Assembly: GCA_032622095.1 (NCBI GenBank)
Contig: CP136064.1
Span: 109,976,004 to 110,040,003 of the forward strand
Reading direction: 5' to 3'
DNA: 64,000 bases
Source: Siphonodentalium dalli
Taxonomy: Eukaryota; Mollusca; Scaphopoda; Gadilida; Siphonodentaliidae
The notes under the pieces were generated by a model that was not told the origin of the DNA, ran no database searches, and saw nothing but the letters and a program-made list of their open reading frames with translations. Shown in pieces: positions 27,401-39,400 of this stretch (position 1 is the stretch's first letter; every line of letters begins with the position of its first letter). Both the position numbers and the translations under genes were made by a program.

Positions 27401-30400
27401 GGCCTAATGAATTTCTGAACGTGAACACAGTTCCAAAATATGTGGGAGATGTCTTCTGTCTCGCTTTTACATCTGTCGCATTTATCATCTTGTCGTAAAT
27501 TGGACATTTTGAGAAACTTCTTGATTGATAATATTCGTGAATTTATTTGGAATTGTAGCCATTGCAGCTTTGTGTCTGGCGTCGTGAGAAAGGGAAGTTT
27601 ATACAGTTTGCAACAATTAATTATATTGTCGGGAAATAACACTTGCCATTTTCTGTGTGCTACAGTAGAAGTTGGAATGTCGATTAAAATTTTATAAAAG
27701 TCTTGTCCTCCTCGACAGTTTTTAAGCAATTTAATGAAATTATTTGGTAAAAGGGGAGTGACTATTCAAGTTATAGGTTGTTCAAGTTTTTTTGCAAGTA
27801 ATTTTATCTGATGTTGGATGTTATTAAAAGTGATAAAGTTTGTATGCATGTTATAGATCCTTAGTAGATCGTCTCGTGTAAGAAACAACCTGTATTGTCC
27901 AGCATATCGTTTAAAAAGATAACCCCCTTTTCTCGCCAGGAGGTGAAATTTAATACTTTTCCGTATTGCTTTATATTTCGGTTATTCCATAACGTACATG
28001 CTGATATTTTGCGATTATTTCTATCTTTCTCTAGTAATTTTGTAAATGCCATCAGAACATCATGCCAAAAAGGGTTGGTTAATTTCTTTGCCTGTTTTTA
28101 TATGTAAGGGTAGTCATAAGTAAGGAACATAGGGTCATCAAATAAAGGTATATCTATTAATGGAGTCCACTTGGCACTTTTTGTCACGAGGCGCCTAACC
28201 TAAGTTATTTTCATGGAATCATAAAATGGTTAACATCAATATCAGAGAGAGAAGATGAAGAAAAAACTTGCAGACTTAGACAGCATCCAGGCGGAACCCC
28301 AACTCTTAACAGATCATGCAGTCTTCACACAGCTCGTCCTGATGGTACTTCACACAAAAAAAACTGTTAACCATTCTGAAGGATTAGGATTCCACATACT
28401 GTGGTGCCAGAACAAATCAACGTGGTAACAAGGCTGGTTGATATATGTGCCAAGTTTTTATAAAATTGACCAGAAAATTACAGAATACAGGCTAGGACAA
28501 AGTTCCAGACATATGAGGGTCATTACTATTGTCCTCCCAATGGAATGCCAGGGGACAATGAAGTCTGGGTTGGGGAGGGGAGTGTTTGCAGTTCTAGTGG
28601 AAACCCTGCATAGCTCTGACAGAATTGAGCAGACCGGACAAAAATTCAAAATTGACATGGATTTTCTCATTTGTAGACTATGTAAATAATTTCATAGAAC
28701 GATGTCATATTATTCATGTTATCGTCAGGACAACAAATGTTTCGGCAGGACAGACACCACTCATTTCTACATGACCTTTTTTTTTTTAGATGGAAGGGGG
28801 GGGGGGGGGGCAATAAACTTACTTTCATTAAGGGCAGGTTCACTTTTTGGCATATATTTTCCAGATTTGATCATTTTCAGCATATGTTTGAAGTAAGGGT
28901 TCTTTACATTCTCAAACTTCAAGAAATCAAACTGCTCATTCTTGTCCTGCTTAGCCTTAAGCATGAATTCCATCTGTGGGCCACTTTTAGAAATGAATCT
29001 TGCAGTTTTCTCTATTATTTCATTCAGCTTCTTCGAGGATGGCTGCAAAGAACGTTAGTTTTTTAAGTTTGAATTGATACGTTGCTCTTGCGGGTCATCG
29101 TGCCCTCAATTTTCAATTTCAACAGTGGTATACATTGCAATCTATACTAATAAAACAAAAAATTTTGTTTGTTTGTTAGTATGTTTGTTTTATGGGGGGT
29201 GGGGGGCGCAATTAGATATGTCCCGTTCACCTCAGATGTCTTAAATGCACACTAATAATTATTTTATATATATTTTGACCAAACATTTGGACACTCGAAG
29301 CTAAACAGAATTGTACATATGGGTAATTTGATCCTGTGAATCTTATTATATAGGTCCGGTTGACCTAAGACGTCTTAAAAGGGCACTACTATTTAATTTA
29401 ACTAAGTAATTGGCTATATACCCAAGATGGTTGCAATCTGGTCAGTTAAAACTGAAACACTGAGATAAATTGAGCCGTAGAGTATCATGAGAGAGATGCC
29501 GTTGCCTCTGATGACCTAAAGAGGAAAATATGAGCAATAAAGAGCGTTTATTATCAGATTAGATGTAGGAACATTGGAAGAGATGGGTCACCTAACAAGG
29601 GGATTGTCATAGGATAGGTGCCTTTGACTCTTTTTTAGGGGGACTAATAAATTACATCATCAATAAAGAGAATTTATTATTAGTGCAGACGCTATGTGGG
29701 AAAATTGATGCACAAAAGTCAAATGACTCGTGGAATGTCATGGGATAGGTGCTATTGATCTCAAGTGACTTAAAGAGGCACTAATAATTAGCAATAAAGA
29801 GCGTTTATTATCAACTTAAAAGACAGATGTAACTTTATCCGGAGAGTCAAGCAATAGGTGTTCTTTACCCTATGACTAATAATTAGTTTAAATTACTTGA
29901 GGGGCCACTAAAAATAACGCATTCTTCACCTGAGCAATGCCGGGTACCCTAGCTAGTTATTACTAAAAGCCTACAATCCCGATGGTCAGACAACATAAAA
30001 TTCATAAACAGGAAGGGGAAGTTAGTTGATCAAGTTTTACACAGGTATGTTCAAGTGACTTCTCCTAATGACTAGATGGTTAGTTCAAGATTATCATTTT
30101 CATTATCACCCCCACGTTGCAAATTCAAACACACCGATGCCATCAGCTGAGAGTGACAGGCCTTGACATGTCACAGAAGACAGGTAGAATTATTTTCTAC
30201 TTGTCACCTTAGAAATTTGCATGTACATTCCCTTAAACATTAATGCCCTAAATAATTGACTCCTTAACCACAGCAGAATTATGGGTAATTTTTCAGGATT
30301 TAGTTGAAAATATGGCATGCTGCCATTCATCGGAAAGCTCTCACTGGTGATTTCATTCGATATAAACAATTTTCTAACCATTAATTAACCAACTAAACGA

Positions 30401-33400
30401 GCCTTACCTGGTGAAGTTTGGTTGCAATTCTCGATAGTCACTTAAACTGCTGGAGAGGTCAAATGAGATGCGCACGCATATAACGATAAATTCAGAATTT
30501 ACAGCCAAAAAAGGGAACCCAAGATATTGGAACCTAACCATCAGGTTGGGCGTTTGACCTCTCCAGCAGTTAAAGTGACTATCGAGAATTCCAACCAAAC
30601 TTCACCAGGTAAGGCTCGTTTAGTTGGTTAATTCTCTGACGTCAAAACTGCTAGGGCCAAACGAGATTTCAAAGCCCAAATTCGAGGGTGACAAGTCATT
30701 TCATAAATTTTTTATTTGTAATATTAAACTGACTCACCACTCAGATGGTTAGTACCGTCTCAGCGAAGGTAGAGTGTACTGTGTGGATGGGTTTATTGCC
30801 ACATGTAGCAGCACTACGAACACTATGTGCTGAGAACTTTGAACAGTCTATTCCCGATTGTAAAAGAATAAATTTGATCCATCTGGTAATAGTATCCCGC
30901 GAAACATTCCCATGGGGTTTGACAAAACTTATTAAGAGAGAGGATCCTTTCCTCAAAAGACGAGTCCTCCTTAGGTGCTCTTTAAAAACGAACACAACAC
31001 AAAGTCTCCTATCTGGAGTATACTCCCGCAAAATTGCAATTGGATTACCTTTTCCAGGCCGCGATTGTTTCAGGGCTCTTGAATAACACAATTTAATGGT
31101 GGAATCTGACTGCTACACATTTGAGTGTGAAGATTATGTGACCACCAAAGAAGATCGGTGCAATCAAGAAAGGAAATTTCTAGCAAAGATTTATGATTTC
31201 CATGCGCTTTTTACAAAGCTGCATTTTTGGATGCTTCCAAAGCTCGGTAATGCAATATACCACATTCTACAGCTGGCAAGCTAGCAACCATCATGCCCAA
31301 GACATGAGCAAACCGTTCTATTTTTGTATTTTTCAAGCCCGAGTAATGCTTTACATTCATTTACTTGTAAGAGCTTCAACCTTGTCTGATGGCAAAGTGA
31401 TTGTCATAGAAACTGAATTAATCACAAAACCTAGATATGTTATTGTTTGACAAGGAGAGAGAATTTTTTTTTCAATATTTATGGTAAATCCAAGATTTTT
31501 CATCATACTAATAGTATGTTGTACATTTTTCTCACACTGAGAAAAATTTGAAGCACAAAGAAGTGTATCGTAAATGTAACCACTGATTGATAGTCCTTCT
31601 TGATGAAGGTGCGAGAAAAGTGGTTGCAACAACTTTGTAAACGGGGGGCACTTGAAATGCCATTGGCAAGTACAGTGTCCTGATAAAGTGTACCATAGAA
31701 CAAAAAAAGTTATTTTTCTTGGTCTGCTGCGTGTACACGAGCAGAATAATAAGCATGGCGTAAACCAACACTTGCTATATAACAATTTTGGACAATCATA
31801 TGCAGAACAGAATTGAAAGTGTCCATCTTGAAATGCTTGTACTCTATGAACTGATTCAAAGTTTTCAAATTCAAAATTATTTGATGTTCCATAGAGTTTT
31901 TCTTTTTTCGCAGAAAAATTGGCGATAAAAATTCATTTTTTGAAAGATTGACTTTTATCAACACTCCAGATAAAAGGAGTCTGTTGATTTCTATGTCAAT
32001 AGCCTGTGATTCTGGTGCTGTAAACAAATATGATGGGCAATAATGTCTAACTGGGACAGTACCAGGTAAAATAAAAGGTCGCAGACCACATGTCCCCCGA
32101 CTCGAGTGGTAAACTTCATGATTGGATTTGTTAGAAGGATACTATTTGCAACAATGTTATACAGTATATAGATGTTGCAAACCACCGCAAAATTTCTTGG
32201 ACAAAACAACCCGATGAACAAACGCATACAAACGCGAAAAAATTATATTTTTGTATTAGCTATATAGATGTTGCAAATCACCAACATGTTAGGAACAATA
32301 TCCCAGAGTTTCAAATCTCTACATTTAAAACTGTAGGAGGAGTTGATTACACCATGAAGGTACCCAATCTCATCCAAAAGGCAAAAATGTTCCAAATTTT
32401 CTAAGTCGAAAACCCCCCAAAAATATGGAAAAAATGATATTTTTTATTAGCTATATAGATGTTGCAAATCACCAACATGTTAGGAACAATATCCCAGAGT
32501 TTCAAATCTCTACATTTAAAACTGTAGGAGGAGTTAATTACACCGTGAAGGTACCCAATCTCATCCAAAAGGCAAAAATGTTCCAAATTTTCTAAGTCGA
32601 AAACCCCCCCCAAAAATATGGAAAAAATTATATTTTTGATTAGCTATATAGATGTTGCAAATCACCAACATGTTAGGAACAATATCCCAGAGTTTCAAAT
32701 CTCTACGTTTAAAACTGTAGGAGGAGTTGATTACACCATGAAGGTACCCAATCTCATCCAAAAGGCAAAAATGTTCCAAATTTTCTAAGTCGAAAACCCC
32801 CCCAAAAATATGGAAAACAAATTATTTTTGATTAGCTATATAGATGTTGCAAATCACCAACATGTTAGGAACAATATCCCAGAGTTTCAAATCTCTACGT
32901 TTAAAACTGTAGGAGGAGTTGATTACACCATGAAGGTACCCAATCTCGGACGCACGGACGGACACACGGACGAGGGTCATTTCTATAGTCCTCCGACGGA
33001 AACGTCGGGGGACAAAAATATAGCCTGCAACCTTGTACCATATTCAAAACCAAAGGATCATGAGTAAGCTCCATTGTGGCAAGCAATTTGCAATATTACC
33101 AGCCACAAATTTGGTACACCCCTCAGTCACTGTATTTGTAATACATTTACTCACCAAATCAAGTTACTTCTTGTACCCACCCCCCACCCCCCCCCCCCCC
33201 CCCCCCCCCCCCCTCACGTTTTTTGAGGGTTGAGCTGGCGTGTTGAAGTAAGGATGGAAGTTCTGTCCCATGTTTACGCCACGTCGACCAGAGTTAATGT
33301 TCCGGCCACAAAACCGCGGCTGCCACCACCTCGAGGTCTTTCAGACTTGCCAAGATCTTTTTGTATCTTCGACATGACTTGTATGTCTCGTACATGATTA

Positions 33401-36400
33401 TTTATGTCGTCGCCATATAACATCTCCGTGAATGGGAGGGCATGTGATGATAGAGAAGAAAACCTATTGTCCAAATCAGGTCGATGCAATTCTTTGCGCC
33501 TGAGGTTTACCAGTTTATTTTGTTGGCCAAGAAGGGCCAAAGAATTGATAACTATCACCTTGTTCCGATGGTAGAAAGAAAACTTTTGCTTCGAGATCAT
33601 TTTTGTTATGTTCACGGCTGCCTGAACTATAAATTTCTGGATCATGGCCATTTTTGCATCCTCTATTCCCGTGCCCGACTTGGAGAAGTCTCCATATTTC
33701 TGGATTGACTCTGGTAGGTACCAAAGAGAAACAGTTTTCAGGCTGCGATATGCTCTTGAGCAACTCGGCTGCCTTTTCCTTAGAGACAACTTCTCGGAAA
33801 ATAGTGTCCACAAACTCAGCAAGGTCAGTGTTGACAACAGGTGCTAAATTGTCTTTATTTACAAATTTGGAAGAATACTTTTGAAAATAGATTTACCCGA
33901 AGGCTCCTCCATATCAGCAACATTGTCCGACGGACCCTCTCCTGGATCATAGTCGTCATCTAGATTTTGCTCATCGGGGCACTGATACTGATAGTCACGG
34001 CCTCCGCCTTGCTCATCATAATACTCCAATCTGAGATTGTGACCTTGAACTGCTTTGCTAGTTTTTCAACGTGTGTCACTCGCGATGATAAATTGTCCAG
34101 ACAAGTTGTCTGCTTTTGTTGATTAGCAATAACCTCTTTAAGAAGTTTGAGTGACTGTTTGTCGAAACTCGGAGGCGAACATTGTTTTGGAGGAGGTTTT
34201 TGAACCAAATCCGCACGAACCACATGTGTCTGACTCAAAATGTGAGTACTGCCAACATGTGAAGTCAACGCCATTTGTTTTGTAACATTTGGCTTCGAGT
34301 CTTTATTATACGGATGTTTTGTTTTGGTAGTGGATTTTGTCACATCGGTATCTGCAAGTTTTTCGTTGTTGTCGTGTGAAGATAAAAAAGCGAAACTTAT
34401 GCTCGTCTGCCATTTTGAAAATGAAGCAGAGCTATCTGGTGTTTTATTCGTAACACCCGAAATGTTATTTTTGCAACACTTCGAAAAATTAATTGTTGGA
34501 CACAGCAAAAGAGATACAGTTGGCACATAAGTGTCCACAATTTTTGTCTCAAGTCTATGCAAGTCTTGAATAAATTTATTTCTCTGTATTAAAGTAGAGA
34601 AAAAACGATTGGAAGATCGTTATCGCAGTGGGCGGAATTAGACGTCCGCTCCCTGCGAGGGTATGCTATGCACTGAAGTCATCGCTATATAGTGTTGAAA
34701 CGATTAGAGCGATTTTAAGGAATCGACAAGTCGCCAGAGGTAATTGACTACTAGTCGACTAGTCGGACCCCTTCTAAGAGTTCCCGTTTCTATGCCCATA
34801 TGACGTATAAAATGGGCCATGTGGCATCACAGTTTCGAGTATCCAACTCTTCCGTGTCAGAACGTTCAAACGGAAAGCATGTGAACTATGTAATCTCCGT
34901 TTTGCCCATGAGTCTCCCAATTTGATGTATTAAACACGGCTCTCCTGCAACCTACATAAAATCTCACGGTTTGGGGAATGCAGGTAATAAAAACATTTTA
35001 TTTAAACAAAAATTGTCGCCGGTAACCTGGAAATAAATAGGCAAGTCTCGTTCGTAAGTCTCGCTAACGAGATGTCGGGTGTGTTCTATTGTCTCTCTGA
35101 ATTGGCGCCTCATGTGTCGTGGAGGGTGGGGGGTTGGGGGTATGGGTATAAGAATGATCTAGAATTTATTCAGTTACTGAGTTGGCTTTACCAGCTTGAC
35201 TTGTCGCGATTTATGTTTTGTATATCATTGAAGCCATTTTGTTGCATCATTACTCTAGTATTACACGTGCGACAGTGAGAAGTTATCACTGGTCAATTGC
35301 GTCCCATGGAACTAGGCAGTGTTCAGTCGGCAGCGACACTTTGAACTTGTCTTTGATGATCAACATAAAAGAAACTGCGCCTACACATGCATACATTGGG
35401 TTCAGTTCAGGTCATGGAGTTCACCGCCCTTGCATGACTGGCAGTGGCATCGTTAAAGGAACAATTCAATAAGGCTTTAAGAAGTTATATGTGTTAACTG
35501 TTACAGATTACATGATAATATGGCCGCGCAATGGCACTGCATCATGATAGCACATAGGTACTGCTTTTTCCCCCCGACTAGTCGACTAGCAGATTTCGGG
35601 ATCGACTAATTTACTAATCGCATCGATTTCGACTGGTCGATTAATCGTTTCAACACTATCGCTATATGCGTGCGCATCTCGTTTGACCCCAGCAGTTGTG
35701 ACGTGAGAGAATACTATTTAATACATAATCCTACCCATATTCCATTCAATAAACCCATTCTATAAAAAAAATTTATGCAATGTTCCAGGTGACCTTTGAT
35801 TTCTGGTTTGTCATCTGTTTACAGTTCGTATGCTACGTCTCAAAATACTATGGCTTCAAATATTTTTTCCAACAAACTCTAACAAATGAGAGTTTGATAA
35901 GTTATTTAATTAATTATACACCATTAAATACGTCAAAGAGACTTTATCTATCTGGGACTATTTCTTTACGCGGGCAAACAACGCATAGTTAACCGAAATG
36001 TCATTGTAGGCCTTCTATAAGCCGATGTTAGTTTCACGTCCCATAGGAGAGGTCCAGACCTAATTTACTGGACAAGTTTTGTAAATTTCACTATAAACTG
36101 GGTACTCATTGTAGATCCTCTATGTAACCTATATAAGTAAATTGTGTTTTGTTTTAGATTAAAAAGTTTATATCCACCAAAACTGGACATTTTATAATCT
36201 GACATATTCATTTCTTCTCATTTAGAACAGTAATGATGTTAACTAGCAGGCCTCATGAGAATAGGGAGAAGTCAATTCTCCCTCTGGAGATTTTATAGAG
36301 ACATCATGTACAGGTAAGGAGACTTCATGTCAAAATAAGGAAATGTTGGAATCCTGGAGAGAAATTACTAAAATACAAATGGAGTCATAAATAGCAATGT

Positions 36401-39400
36401 ACATACATGTTCAGCCATAATATAATACAACGCCAGTTATCAGAGTAAACAAGCATTCGCCGACAGTGCTATCCCCCGCCTAGGTGGGCAAAATTGGGGA
36501 TGGACATTTTCAAATATACTAAAAAAATAATTGGTCTGTTTATAATTGTTTGAGATTGGTTAATATTTGTTTTAGTTCGGGCATAACTCTTTCACCCCCG
36601 CGCTACCCGCTATAGCGGGCACGACGTCATTTACGCTCTACCCCGCTGCCCGCTATACCCCAGAAGCATTCGCCTGTTCATCCGTTTTTTAAACGAACTG
36701 TGTCACGGCTACATAATGTAATAGCTCCCACAATTCATATAGATCCCTCTGGGGATCCCTCTATGTGTCCCTGCTATGTGTCCTGCCATAGAAAACTAAA
36801 ATATTATATCTGAAAATATCTGAATTCCATGCCTGAATTTAAGCGGTCAGTCGGACACGGACATTTCCCGATACATATCGCCAAATGTCCGACCATTTTC
36901 ATTTTTAGCCTGACATTATGTCCGGCAGTATATTTTAAAATTAAATCTCATATATTTGGCAAGAATGTTGTCTAAAGTGTTATAGTTGTGCGTATCATAC
37001 ACCTTTTACGCGGACAATTAGGCCTAATACCTCTGAAAACATATGCATTATTGAAGCAGAAAGACTCATTATACTGGAATTCCCAAAGTTATAAATAGAT
37101 AGCACAAAGGGAGTGAATTCAGTTTCGAATTGATTTTGTTTTGAGGAAGTTTGTGTTCTAAGTTCGTCAATAAAAGGACTTCTAGTGTGTGAAGTTCATT
37201 TGTTTTGATTGTGAGATATAATTAGATCAATTAGAGTGATTTTGGTCAATATAGTCAATTATTTATCAGTCACTGAATGTGATCACTGGGTGATTTATTT
37301 TTGCATTGCCTATTTTCGTTTTTGGATCGATTTTGGACTGTGATTGACAGAACTTTCCCCTCCTCAAGCCAACATTTGCCTGATATTTTAAACAAGGTGA
37401 AATCACTTCTTCAAATTTGACTATAGGGTGATCACCAGTGTGTGCACAAGAAAAAAATTAGCCAGCATTGTATGAGTGCCATTCAGTAGAAAATTTATCA
37501 AAATCTAGTGTTTTTCAATGACGGGTGTTTCCCTAGCAACCGTTGTCAAGGAAGTTCGGCACCCGAAGGTCATCTATGACCCTCATGTGAATATAAATGC
37601 ACTGCTGATCACGGCAATATATGGTTTGCCATACCCACGATCCCTCTAAACATTAGTATTTAGGCTTGGCGCTAAAGACAAAACAAATCCTAATTAAGTC
37701 CTGTAAATCTGGGGTCTGGGGCATTTTACCCTCATATATTCGGTGGTGAAAGAGTTAAAATTTAATTGCAACAGCAAAACATAACAATCAAAGGGCCGTA
37801 ACTCTGGTAATGAAAGTATCAATGACACTGTAGCTCAACATGGAGGGGGAGAGTTTCATGTGTTACAGTCAATGGAGCAATTAGGAATGCAGAAAGTTGA
37901 AATGTCTAAGTAATACTAGATGTCAACATTAAGAGATATAAACTTAACACCAAGATGACCACTAACGACGATAATTTTACTTTGCTAACTCCTAAGAGAA
38001 TCTTTCTACACACGGCAATTTTTAACTGATACGGTAGCTTCAACCAGTCTTACAGACAGGGTAGAGGTATAAATTGAACCAAACCTGACAACTATTTGAC
38101 CTGGTGACCTCATTTTAACAAATCTGAATGTGAAAATAAATTAAACAGGGCACTGTAAGCCACATTATTGTGTTTGTATCAAATGGGTGGAATTTGAAGG
38201 ACATTCTGTGAATGAGCAATTCTGTACTGAGAGAAAACTTACAGCAACAATATCTGGTGGCAGCTCCAGTTCTTCAGGAACAACAAATTTGTCTTCTCCA
38301 AATCCTAAAATAGAGTGAAAGGAGAAACCGGTATGCAGATATTCTTGTGGTTGTCATAGACTTGTATACCGTACAACAATCAAAAACCCTGAAATAAATA
38401 ATTTCTCCAATACAAAATTAAAACATGGTTGGTTAGTTAAAAAGAATAACTGGTGGCCTGTGGCAGGACAGAACAGATTTCCCCTTCTTCATCTCATATT
38501 CAGATTAAGTATTGCATAATTATATTAACATGCCCCGTAATTAGATATTTGCAGTAAGTCTCCAAATTAGACATTGAATATAAATATTGTCAATCATAGA
38601 TCTCTCAAATACATCTACTAACTACATGTCAATATTAACATCCATGACAAATTTCATGATGATCAGATGAACAGTACGACCTGTAGCCCGTGCTAATGGA
38701 TTGAATTATGAAATCCAAGATGGCTTGCTGTCGGCCATGTTTTTTTGCCGAATGACCCCAAAATGACTCGTTCCCATCTACACGTCAATGTCAACAGCCA
38801 TGACAAATTTCATAATGATCTGACCAAAGGTACGACCTGTAGCCCGTGCTAAAGGAAATTGTTGACGAGTCACACACGCACCAACACACACAGGGACGAC
38901 GGATACCAAGCCATGGCAATAGCTCAAACTTTACAAAGTAAAGTTGAGCTAACTAGTATTGAGGTAGCCAATCTTGGAACTATACCATAGGATCTCCAGA
39001 CATTGATTTGAGTACTGAGGATTTACAAAACATTAATTAGAAGAAAACCGAGGATGTTGAAATCTTAGTCATGCATCTTGTGCTATCACATTGACAGACA
39101 ACTAGCAGTCAATCATTGAGGATTAGTTTTGATCTAATTCTGCATTACATCTGGTTGGCTGTGGGAGGGGCCTGCTGATAATTGTTTTTAAAGTGGGCTA
39201 CCTTGACACCATAAACATAAAATGCACATGCGTATTGGAGTAAGTAGTTTGGGATAAATTCCAAACTATGGTACCGGTATGACCATATATGAATATTCAT
39301 AAAGTTGGAAGCTTAGAATAACTCTACTGATCGTTCCCATTACAATTTTCTGGCTGGCAGGAACTATATTTATATGTTGAAAAGACGGGACACACGTCTA

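Larger units (their letters stand above)
22854..27404. mobile_element. Harbinger-like element (TAA duplication) inserted in the LINE
   Basis: The inverted ends are GGCCAAAGAAAAAAAGTGTT (left) and its near-perfect reverse complement (right, AACACTTTTTTTATTTGGCC), extended by GTGGTTCGGGTTTC. TAA flanks both sides (22851-22853 and 27405-27407). A 3-bp TWA duplication and GG-type ends fit PIF/Harbinger. No transposase of that class was recognised. Most of the interior is a later pogo-type insertion. Confidence 0.75.
22376..28170 (-). pseudogene. C-terminal part of a Tx1/L1-like LINE ORF2, split by a nested insertion
   Basis: Segment 27408-28170 encodes NPFWHDVLMAF, GKVLNFTSWREKGVIFLND, PFLTTPDTKLQWLQFQINSR and a CDRCKSETEDISHIFWNC zinc-binding motif, typical after the RT domain of Tx1/L1-type LINEs. 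Segment 22376-22850 continues with MLWLLIKQYIYRTKFKP, also typical of the extreme C-terminus. Between them lies a 4.55-kb element (22854-27404). Taking out that element and one TAA copy rejoins the frame with no shift. RT and endonuclease domains are not present, so the copy was 5' truncated. Confidence 0.85.
30638..35712 (-). mobile_element. DIRS-like tyrosine-recombinase retrotransposon, decayed
   Basis: The minus strand carries, in order, a gag-like frame (34562-33274), a reverse transcriptase fragment (32027-31357) and a tyrosine recombinase fragment (31091-30741). This is the DIRS order. The inverted ends match: left ATTCTCTGACGTCAAAACTG and right CAGCAGTTGTGACGTGAGAG, with an adjoining CAAACGAGAT / ATCTCGTTTG. 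The gap between RT and recombinase is too short to hold RNase H. The element carries two insertions (32066-33020 and 34690-35658). Confidence 0.82.

Noticed and set aside
30745-31086. 113-residue plus-strand frame
   Set aside because: It is the shadow of the DIRS tyrosine recombinase frame on the other strand.
32259-32950. Regular 192-bp repeats that might suggest a CRISPR-like array
   Set aside because: The repeats are contiguous long units without spacers, in a eukaryotic intron, and end in a hairpin typical of pearl/Helentron-type elements.
37815-38955. One continuous repeat element that would contain the SFSWAP exon 38243-38304
   Set aside because: The two ends match different blocks of other copies and the exon with its splice sites lies between unrelated pieces; two separate fragments explain it better.
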